Shown: positions 57,291-64,000 of the stretch, piece after piece
How the letters are laid out: every line of letters starts with the position of its first letter
Position numbering within the stretch: the stretch's first letter is position 1
Source of the DNA: Bacteroidia bacterium
Lineage (GTDB): Bacteria > Bacteroidota > Bacteroidia > Bacteroidales > GWA2-32-17
Reading direction: 5' to 3'
NCBI GenBank assembly: GCA_016218155.1
Contig: JACREQ010000102.1
Coordinates: 1-64,000 of the forward strand
Length of the DNA: 64,000 nt
The notes under the pieces: model-generated
What the model was told of the DNA's origin: nothing
The model's input: only the letters and a program-made list of their open reading frames with translations
Database searches by the model: none
Position numbers and translations under genes: made by a program

Positions 57291-58118
57291 ATGGAAAAAG
57301 GAAAAAAAACAATTTTGGTTCCCTGGGATTTTACAGAAGTTGCCGAAAATGCTCTTTTACATGCTGTGCGTTTGGTTAAAACTATTAACGCATCAATAAC
57401 CTTAGTACATATTGCTAACAACCAAAGAGATGCGGCGGTAATACTTCCAAAGATTGAAGAAATTACAAAAGATGCATCTTTAAAATATAACCTTGAAATT
57501 AAGGGTATTGTAAAAGAAGGAAATATCTTTTCTACAATTAAAGAATGTGCAGAAGAACTGGAAGCTACATTTGTTGTTATGGGAACCCATGGAATTAAAG
57601 GAATGCAAAAACTTACCGGAAGCTGGGCTTTAAAGGTAATTGCAAACTCTTCTATTCCATTTATTGTTGTTCAGGGACCACCTGAACATGAAGCATTTGC
57701 TAAAATGGTTTTACCAATTGACTTTAGTCAGGAAAATAAAGAAAAATTGCGTTGGGCTGTATATATTTCACTTTATTTCAAGACCAAAATGTATCTGTTT
57801 ATCCCTCATGTAACTGACGAAGTATTACTTAGAAAAACCAAAGCAAATTTATCATTTGCAAGAAATTATCTTGATGAAAGAAATGTTACATATGAAATTA
57901 CTGTTTCTCAGAAGAAAGGAAAATTCTCAGAACAAACTATCAGTTTTGCTACCGAAATTGATGCTGATATGGTAATGATTATGACTACAAAACAGCCAAG
58001 ACTTACTGATTATGTTTTTGCTGCAGATGAACAACAGATTATTGCAAACAGCTCAAAAATTCCTGTAATGTGCGTTAATCCTCGTACAGATTTAAAAAAG
58101 CATACTGGATTTCATTGA
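57291..58118 (+). CDS. Tandem universal stress protein
   Basis: A 275-residue protein of two UspA domains (residues 1-145 and 148-270). The first carries ILVPWDFTEVAENALLHA, ASITLVHIA and VVMGTHGIKGMQKLTGSWA; the second has MVLPIDFSQENKEKL and VMIMTTKQPR and has diverged more. UspA proteins bind ATP or act in stress survival; the exact ligand here cannot be told. It is divergent from the cyclase receptor with 59 bases between the starts, so the two may share regulation. It ends at a terminator hairpin shared with selB. Confidence 0.92.
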   Translation: MEKGKKTILVPWDFTEVAENALLHAVRLVKTINASITLVHIANNQRDAAVILPKIEEITKDASLKYNLEIKGIVKEGNIFSTIKECAEELEATFVVMGTHGIKGMQKLTGSWALKVIANSSIPFIVVQGPPEHEAFAKMVLPIDFSQENKEKLRWAVYISLYFKTKMYLFIPHVTDEVLLRKTKANLSFARNYLDERNVTYEITVSQKKGKFSEQTISFATEIDADMVMIMTTKQPRLTDYVFAADEQQIIANSSKIPVMCVNPRTDLKKHTGFH

Positions 58119-58146
58119 TTTATTAAAACAATTTTAACTTTATACT

Positions 58147-58176
58147 AAATCCGTTTCTTTCAAAAGAAGCGGATTT
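58147..58176. terminator. Terminator between Usp and selB
   Basis: A 13-bp stem with one G-U pair (58147-58159 with 58164-58176) and TCAA loop, followed by ATTTTTTTT on the plus strand. The selB stop codon overlaps the right arm. Confidence 0.8.
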
Positions 58177-60103
58177 ATTTTTTTAAATAAATCTGAACTT
58201 TTATGCCCTCCGTTTTTATAAAGATAATTTTTTGTGACTCATAAATTGAAATAAGTATTGGTGCTAGTCTTTTTGAAACACCTGTACTTTGTCTGAATTC
58301 ACTTATTTCAATTCCATTTTCCTTATTTGTAAGCTCACTTAACAAATACGATTTAAATTTTAAAACAATTTCTGAATGAACATATTCATTAGAATGTAAC
58401 ACCAATTTATTTTTACCAGTAAGATAATGAAGATATTTCTTTAGCTTATCCTTTGTTATTTTTTTCGCAAATGCCCTTTCTTCAATCTCAGCCCATGCTG
58501 GCTTTTGAACACCAAATTTTAAAAATTCAGTCTCAAGCCAGTCAATTTCTTCTGACGTTTTTTTATCTATTATATTACTTTCACCTTTTATTATCCAGGT
58601 GCTATTTTTATTCTCAATAATTTTTTCTGAACTCATTCGTAACAATAGTCCATCTAAATAATCTTTGGCACAACTTACCTTTGATAAATTAAGCTTTCCT
58701 AATATTTCAATTGAAGACAATCCTAATTCAGACAATAAATTTTCTTTATGAAATTTTGTCAATAAATCAGTAACCTTCATTTTAAATACATTATCATATT
58801 CTTTCAAAATTAGACAACCTGTGCTGATAATATATAATTGATGATCCTGACTATTACAAATTGATAATATATCTTCTGGTTTTAAGTTTAATTTATCTGC
58901 AATTTGTTCAATTGAAAAAGGTCTAATCTCTTTTTTGATTTCTCTTAATATTAAATCTATCAAATTATTCTCTTCAGCAATACTGCTTGATAATGAGGTT
59001 AACTCTTCTATTAACTTTGTTGTCCTTTTTTTATGGTGAAGAGGAAATGCGTCAATAATAAAGCCACCACCAATTGTTTTATCTCCTGAAGAATTTCTGA
59101 CTATAAATTTGTCATTTGTTAATAAATGTGCCTCCTTCTCTAAATGCAATTGAATAATCTTACTATTATTTATATTGTTATCGCTTATTATATGCATTTT
59201 TGCCTGACATTCAAAAGTTCCGGAATGAAATGTAACAACGTGCCAGTTTTTCAGTTTGAAATCCGAATCAAAAATATTTATACTTGCATCAACCATTTTT
59301 GTAATATCAAGAACCTTGTCAGAAATTAGCGAACCTCTTTTAATATCATCTTTTTTAACACCAATTAATTGTATCGCGGCCCTATCGCCAGCAGTAACAG
59401 CACTAACAGGCTTTCCATGTCTTTCGATTGATTTAGCTTTATGTTTTGAATTTCCTGGTAATAAAATAATTTCCTGACCTGCAATTAAGCTCCCGTTTAA
59501 AACCGTTCCTGTAACAACAGTTCCGATTCCTTTTACAGCAAATGTTCTGTCTATATATAGACGAAATAATTCTCCCTTTTTTCTTTCTTCAATTTTAGAG
59601 CTTAATTCTACAACACAAGTTATTAATTTATCAAGCCCTTCATTGGTAAAAGAAGAAACACCAACAATAGGAATATTTTTTAATGGAGTATTATTTAAAA
59701 ATTCCATAATTTCTAATTTAGCCATATCTGCTAGTTCTTCATCAACCAAATCAATTTTAGTTAAAGCAACAATTCCTTTAGTAATTCCCAATGCAGAAAT
59801 TATATTAACATGCTCAATTGTTTGTGGCATTATTCCACTATCAGCAGCAATAACAAGTAACACAAAGTCAATTCCACAAGCACCACTTACCATAGTATTT
59901 ATAAAATCTTTATGTCCGGGAACATCAATTATCCCGATTGAATCTCCGTTATCAAGATTAAGATATGAAAAACCTAGGTTAATTGTTATACCTCTTATTT
60001 TTTCTTCTTTATGTGTATCGCAGTCAATATTTGTAAGCGCTTTAATAAGTGCCGTCTTGCCATGATCTACATGACCGGCTGTTCCCATTATTAAATGCTT
60101 CAT
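58175..60103 (-). CDS. selB: Selenocysteine-specific elongation factor SelB
   Basis: A 642-residue translational GTPase that brings Sec-tRNA to UGA codons. The G domain is intact (GTAGHVDHGKTALIKALT, RGITINLGF, DVPGHKDF, TKIDL), followed by EF-Tu-like domains and winged-helix domains in the C-terminal third that bind the SECIS hairpin. Length is close to that of E. coli SelB. It lies 11 bases after selA and, with tRNA-Sec, forms a selC-selA-selB cassette. No selD is in the window. Confidence 0.96.
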   Translation of the reverse strand: MKHLIMGTAGHVDHGKTALIKALTNIDCDTHKEEKIRGITINLGFSYLNLDNGDSIGIIDVPGHKDFINTMVSGACGIDFVLLVIAADSGIMPQTIEHVNIISALGITKGIVALTKIDLVDEELADMAKLEIMEFLNNTPLKNIPIVGVSSFTNEGLDKLITCVVELSSKIEERKKGELFRLYIDRTFAVKGIGTVVTGTVLNGSLIAGQEIILLPGNSKHKAKSIERHGKPVSAVTAGDRAAIQLIGVKKDDIKRGSLISDKVLDITKMVDASINIFDSDFKLKNWHVVTFHSGTFECQAKMHIISDNNINNSKIIQLHLEKEAHLLTNDKFIVRNSSGDKTIGGGFIIDAFPLHHKKRTTKLIEELTSLSSSIAEENNLIDLILREIKKEIRPFSIEQIADKLNLKPEDILSICNSQDHQLYIISTGCLILKEYDNVFKMKVTDLLTKFHKENLLSELGLSSIEILGKLNLSKVSCAKDYLDGLLLRMSSEKIIENKNSTWIIKGESNIIDKKTSEEIDWLETEFLKFGVQKPAWAEIEERAFAKKITKDKLKKYLHYLTGKNKLVLHSNEYVHSEIVLKFKSYLLSELTNKENGIEISEFRQSTGVSKRLAPILISIYESQKIIFIKTEGIKVQIYLKK

Positions 60104-60114
60104 GTCATTTTTTG

Positions 60115-61530
60115 TTATTTGTTACGAACAACTTCAACAACAATATTTGTTAATTCATTTAAATCATTCTCAAAAATTGTCAGCATATCAAAATATATAA
60201 ATCCCTTTTTTAATACAGACAAAACAGGTTTTTGATGGTGTAATAATGAAGTATATATTTTTTCAGAAAAATCTGATCTTTCTTTACTGTTGCCATTAAC
60301 CAAAAGTTTGACAGAGAAACTTGGTATTTCACCATTGGGTAACGTACCGCCACCGGCCTGACCAATACTTGAAACAACTTCTGATTCTATATTGTGTAGT
60401 TTTAAATCATTTGAGAATTTTTGAGCTATAGTTTTAATTTCTTCGGGTTTTCGATTAAAAACTTTAAAAACAAAATTCTTTTTTATTAATTCATTTTCAT
60501 TTAAATAATATTTGCACACTGTTTCGAGTAATGCAATTGTTGTTTTACATACCCTTAAAGCCCTAAGTATAGGCTCCTTTTTAAGTTTTGCAATTAGTTT
60601 CTTTTTACCAACAATTATTCCTGCTTGCGGACCTCCAAGTAATTTATCTCCACTAAAACAGACCAAATCTACACCTAGTTTTATTGCATCTTTAACAGTT
60701 GGTTCATTCGCAAAGAGCTTGTTTGAGTTAGTTTGCAAAAGTCCTGAACCTAAATCATAAATTAAAATAACTCTACTCTTTTTCGCCAATACTACCAATT
60801 CATTTAATTGAACTTCTTTTGTAAACCCTGTTATCTGATAATTTGATTTATGAGCTTTAAAAATAACAGCAGTATTATCATTTATTGCTTTTTTGTAATC
60901 ATCAATATTTGTTTTGTTAGTAGTTCCTACTTCTACCATTTTGCAATCAGAGGCTGCCATAATATCAGGAATCCTGAATGATCCGCCAATTTCGATTAAT
61001 TCTCCCCTTGAAACAATAACTTCTTTTTCCTTTGCAAAAGTTTTAAGCAATAATAAAACTGCAGCCGCATTATTATTTACAATTATTGCATCTTCAGCTC
61101 CTGTTATGTATTTAAGTAATTCTGTTGCATGGTCATTTCTATTTCCTCTTGAGCCGTTTTGTAAATTAAATTCTAAATTGTTATAACCTTTTAAAACTTC
61201 AAAGGAATCATTAATTAGATCTTCGCTAAACGGCGCTCTTCCAAGATTAGTATGAATAATTATACCGGTTGCATTTATAACTTTTTTAAGACTTTTATTG
61301 TAATTTGTTATAATATTTTTTTTGATACAAATTACTATCTCATCCACTTCAGGAAATTGCTTTTCATTAATAATTTCTGTTCTAAAATATTTTAATGTAC
61401 TTCTGACCGAAAACAAAACCAGTTTCCGGCCATACTCATTAACCAAATCTTTTATCTCTGGTAAATTTATTAATTTATCTACCGAAGGCAGGTTCTTAAG
61501 TTCAGAGCTTTTATTACAAATTTTTGTCAA
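60115..61530 (-). CDS. selA: L-seryl-tRNA(Sec) selenium transferase SelA
   Basis: A 471-residue PLP enzyme that converts Ser-tRNA-Sec to Sec-tRNA-Sec with selenophosphate. The PLP lysine is Lys296 (CFSGDKLLGGPQAG) and the N-terminal LKNLPSVDKLI segment is the family signature. The start is a TTG at 61530: no in-frame ATG lies before the conserved N-terminus, and the frame runs back into the tRNA. It begins 20 bases after the tRNA-Sec gene, so both are probably made from one transcript. Confidence 0.96.
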   Translation of the reverse strand: MTKICNKSSELKNLPSVDKLINLPEIKDLVNEYGRKLVLFSVRSTLKYFRTEIINEKQFPEVDEIVICIKKNIITNYNKSLKKVINATGIIIHTNLGRAPFSEDLINDSFEVLKGYNNLEFNLQNGSRGNRNDHATELLKYITGAEDAIIVNNNAAAVLLLLKTFAKEKEVIVSRGELIEIGGSFRIPDIMAASDCKMVEVGTTNKTNIDDYKKAINDNTAVIFKAHKSNYQITGFTKEVQLNELVVLAKKSRVILIYDLGSGLLQTNSNKLFANEPTVKDAIKLGVDLVCFSGDKLLGGPQAGIIVGKKKLIAKLKKEPILRALRVCKTTIALLETVCKYYLNENELIKKNFVFKVFNRKPEEIKTIAQKFSNDLKLHNIESEVVSSIGQAGGGTLPNGEIPSFSVKLLVNGNSKERSDFSEKIYTSLLHHQKPVLSVLKKGFIYFDMLTIFENDLNELTNIVVEVVRNK

Positions 61531-61550
61531 AATATATTTCTTAATAAATT

Positions 61551-61644
61551 GCAGAGAGGGCAGGAATCGAACCTGCCACAGCCGGTTTTATCCGTCTGCT
61601 GCCGGTGTTGAAGACCGGATGACACACCAGTACCTTCCTCTCTG
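61551..61644 (-). tRNA. selC: tRNA-Sec (anticodon UCA)
   Basis: The minus strand folds as a 94-nt tRNA-Sec: 8-bp acceptor stem (61637-61644 with 61552-61559), a D arm with wobble pairs, a 5-bp anticodon stem around CUUCAAC (anticodon UCA), a long variable arm with a bulge, and a T arm GCAGG-TTCGATT-CCTGC. The 8+5 arrangement and the long variable arm are typical of bacterial tRNA-Sec. CCA is not encoded. It lies directly upstream of selA. Confidence 0.93.
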
Positions 61645-61704
61645 TTTTTAAAAACATTCAATTATACTAAAAAATAACGGATTATGAAAATCCTGGAAAT
61701 AAAA

Positions 61705-61734
61705 AAATCGCATAATTATTATTTTATGCGATTT
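61705..61734 (-). terminator. Terminator of the right-edge secreted protein gene
   Basis: Perfect 11-bp stem (61705-61715 with 61724-61734) and an 8-base loop; on the minus strand a T run follows. It separates the secreted protein gene from tRNA-Sec. Confidence 0.8.
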
Positions 61735-61754
61735 AAATACCTTTAATAAAATTT

Positions 61755-64000
61755 TTATCTTATTAATGTAACTGAGCCTGTTTTCTCATGAGAAATTCCA
61801 TTTGTGTCTTTATAATTTACAAGCCATGTATAAACTCCTATTGGTGCAATTGATCCACCTTTTACTTTGCCTTCCCATGAATATTGGCTTGGATTCTCAG
61901 GATTAAACATTGTTGTTTCAAAAATTACCTCGCCCCATCTGTCATATACAAATAAATGAAAATCTTTATCGCTGATATTTGAGCCAGTTATATAAAACAC
62001 CTCATTTGCTCCATCATTATCAGGCGTAATTGCATTAGGCGCATAAAAAGTATATTCTTTAATTATCGAAATAGTGTAAACTGCAGTGTCACGACAACCA
62101 TTCTCAGATTCAACAATTAAAGTTGTGTTATAATCACCAACAGCCGGGAAACTATGATAAGGACTTTTTGCAATTGATGAATCGCCATCTCCAAAAATCC
62201 AGTAGTTATTCAGATTTAATTCTGACATATTGTTATAATGAATCATAGGTTTTAATATACTAGCCATTGCTGGATTCGGAACAAAGGATGCAGTAGGCTT
62301 TGGATAAACCTGAATTAGATTTACCAAAGTAACTGTATTCTTACAACCTAAAGAGTCTATAACTGTTAATGAAACATTAAACAAACCATCGTTAGTAAAT
62401 TCATGCTGCGGGTTTGAAAGATATGACAAAGCATTATTCTGATCATCTCCAAAATTCCATTGATATTCCTTTATATCATTATCTCCCCATGATGTAAAAT
62501 TAACAATATGTGGTTCACAACCAAAAGTACTATCCGCCTGAAAATTTATAAATGGTGCAGACATTACCTGAACAGAGACCTGATCGCAAACTTGTGGGGA
62601 TGAACATGCATCATTTAAACAAATTTGTATTGACTGTGATACTGGAGGATAATAATTATATGGTAATGAAATAATCTCACCACTGTTAATTGTTAATGTA
62701 TAAGGAGAACCTACTCCTCCACTATAATTACCTGAAATTATTATTGGTTCACCCAAACAAATTTTAGCAGATGATGAAGTTAATTCTAATTTTAAAGAAT
62801 CGTATACAAATACTGTAACATTAGCAGGGGCAGCCGGACAGTGGTTGGCGTCTGTAACTGAAACCGAATAAGAAGAAGTTTGTGTTGGTGTAACAAATAT
62901 ACTATTTGTTGCATTTCCATTACTCCATAAATACTGGTATGGTGCATTACCACCGGTAACCGAAGCCATTACACTTGCATTCTGATCAATGCAAATATGT
63001 GGATCAGGTGTTGTTCCTACAACAATATTATTTGGCTGAATTATTTCAAATTGTTCACTAGCTGAACACATTTTAGAATTTGTTACAGTTATAGTATATA
63101 TTCCGGCAGTAAGACCCGATATATCCTGTGACGAAGGTCCATTGCTCCATGCATATGTACATGGTGGTGCATCTGTAATTTCTGACACATCAATTGATCC
63201 ATCATTATATCCATAACAAGCTACATTAGAAACATTTCCTAAAACACTAACCTGAGAAAACATAACAATAATATCATCAACTGCTGTGCATAATCCATTA
63301 GAAACTGTAACATAATAGTGACCGGTAGTATTTACACTTAAAGTCTGCGCAACAGAGCCATCACTCCACAAATAAGTTAATCCCGGATTTCCTGCATCTA
63401 TAATATAAGGATCAGTTGAGTTGCAAAATACTTTATCTGCACCTAAATTAACAACAGGCGCAACAATTGCTGTTAAAGCAACTGATGTATCCCAAACACA
63501 TCCAACTGCATCAACAATTGTATAAGTATAATCATATACTCCTGCTGTTGGCGGATTAACTGTTAAATTTGTTGGCGTTTGATTTATTATATGAGGACCA
63601 TTTGTCCAGCCTTGTGTTGCAATGGGGATAGTATATTCCCATATACTCGGAGAAATTAACGGATTAAATTCTATCTCCCATGAAAAAATATAACCATTAT
63701 CAATTGCCCAGTTATCTGAAACATTAATTGACCAAAGTCCATTTAACGGACAACCAACTAAACCGGCAAAACTTTCGAATGGAGCATATTCGCCAGCAGG
63801 TAATGGTGTTTGAGCAGGAACTGAAGCAGATTCAGCGACCATTGTTCCCAATATAGGAGTAGGGCTCCAACAATATGTAAATCCAACACCCTGTCCCAAT
63901 AATTCATCATCAAGAGCATTTCCCAAAAATACTCCACCACCACCAGGGTATTCTTTTAATACTATTGATTGTCCATTCGGGCACATTAATGAAATTTCAA
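61755..64000 (-). CDS. P-domain/SprB/PKD secreted protein, 3' part
   Basis: The frame is open to the right edge (about 748 codons seen), so the N-terminus is missing; the methionine at 63986 is internal to a P domain (LEISLMCPNG). From left: P domain (to about residue 115 of the visible part), Ig-like domains, one clear SprB-type repeat (VACYGYNDGSID, CTYAWSNG), two PKD domains (WNFGDDQNN, WIFGDGDS) and a type B sorting domain (YTFYAPNAITPDNDGANEVF, YDRWGEVIF). It should be exported by the type IX system. The P domain matches that of the protein at 1-1917, and the end matches that at 19843-24096. Confidence 0.9.
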   Translation of the reverse strand, partial: EISLMCPNGQSIVLKEYPGGGGVFLGNALDDELLGQGVGFTYCWSPTPILGTMVAESASVPAQTPLPAGEYAPFESFAGLVGCPLNGLWSINVSDNWAIDNGYIFSWEIEFNPLISPSIWEYTIPIATQGWTNGPHIINQTPTNLTVNPPTAGVYDYTYTIVDAVGCVWDTSVALTAIVAPVVNLGADKVFCNSTDPYIIDAGNPGLTYLWSDGSVAQTLSVNTTGHYYVTVSNGLCTAVDDIIVMFSQVSVLGNVSNVACYGYNDGSIDVSEITDAPPCTYAWSNGPSSQDISGLTAGIYTITVTNSKMCSASEQFEIIQPNNIVVGTTPDPHICIDQNASVMASVTGGNAPYQYLWSNGNATNSIFVTPTQTSSYSVSVTDANHCPAAPANVTVFVYDSLKLELTSSSAKICLGEPIIISGNYSGGVGSPYTLTINSGEIISLPYNYYPPVSQSIQICLNDACSSPQVCDQVSVQVMSAPFINFQADSTFGCEPHIVNFTSWGDNDIKEYQWNFGDDQNNALSYLSNPQHEFTNDGLFNVSLTVIDSLGCKNTVTLVNLIQVYPKPTASFVPNPAMASILKPMIHYNNMSELNLNNYWIFGDGDSSIAKSPYHSFPAVGDYNTTLIVESENGCRDTAVYTISIIKEYTFYAPNAITPDNDGANEVFYITGSNISDKDFHLFVYDRWGEVIFETTMFNPENPSQYSWEGKVKGGSIAPIGVYTWLVNYKDTNGISHEKTGSVTLIR

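Noticed and set aside
61322-61651. Plus-strand frame over the tRNA region
   Set aside because: Translation of the reverse of selA and tRNA-Sec; no independent support.
1-64000. CRISPR arrays, IS transposases, rRNA genes
   Set aside because: No regularly spaced repeats, transposase frames or rRNA sequence were seen.

Overview
This 64 kb window is a chromosomal segment of a low-GC member of the Bacteroidota (Bacteroidetes). The main signs are several secreted proteins with C-terminal sorting domains of the type IX secretion system (both the 'gliding-motility' type B and the short type A form), hybrid beta-propeller/Y_Y_Y sensor kinases, LytTR and NarL response regulators, an S46 dipeptidyl-peptidase, and TAnnTTTG promoter elements in place of Shine-Dalgarno-led genes. 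A genus cannot be named from the sequence. Most genes lie on the minus strand, and both ends of the window cut through large secreted proteins.

Layout. 1-5.4 kb: 5'-end portion of a giant secreted CUB/PKD/P-domain protein, a small secreted protein, a long-chain acyl-CoA synthetase and a PflX-type radical SAM protein. 5.5-11.5 kb: an OmpA/PD40 envelope protein, then an operon led by a 67-residue LuxR-type DNA-binding protein followed by ankyrin, outer-membrane and secreted proteins. 11.7-18.7 kb: a tight operon of PLP enzyme, exported subtilase, two tandemly duplicated TPR histidine kinases and a NarL-type regulator. 18.7-30 kb: AlkD-like glycosylase, a SprB-repeat type B secreted protein with two small exported partners, a DUF486 membrane protein, a type A secreted protein and a large membrane-anchored propeller protein. 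A 547-base intergenic region follows, holding a composite palindromic repeat. 30.5-37.2 kb: two histidine kinase/LytTR pairs; the second kinase carries an in-frame amber codon. 37.5-47.5 kb: a GEVED secreted protein, a tail-fibre-like S74/YadA-like protein coupled to a secreted partner, and a TPR kinase convergent with a NarL regulator. 47.6-58.1 kb: MarC, S46 peptidase, RlmN, an unknown secreted protein, a propeller-adenylate cyclase-HD fusion receptor and a tandem universal stress protein. 58.2-61.6 kb: selB, selA and tRNA-Sec. 61.8-64 kb: the C-terminal part of a P-domain/SprB/PKD type B secreted protein.

How the genes fit together. The window is dominated by surface proteins and by the signalling proteins that could sense the envelope or periplasm: five histidine kinases, four response regulators, one stand-alone HTH protein and one cyclase receptor. 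The selC-selA-selB cassette gives the cell the UGA-decoding part of selenocysteine synthesis; selD and the target selenoproteins must lie elsewhere. The items most worth attention are the amber-interrupted propeller kinase, the cyclase-HD fusion receptor, the subtilase/PLP/two-kinase operon, the receiver-less HTH copy, and the 30.2 kb palindromic element. Start sites were corrected where the longest frame began at TTG ahead of a clear signal peptide. No similarity search or folding program was run.
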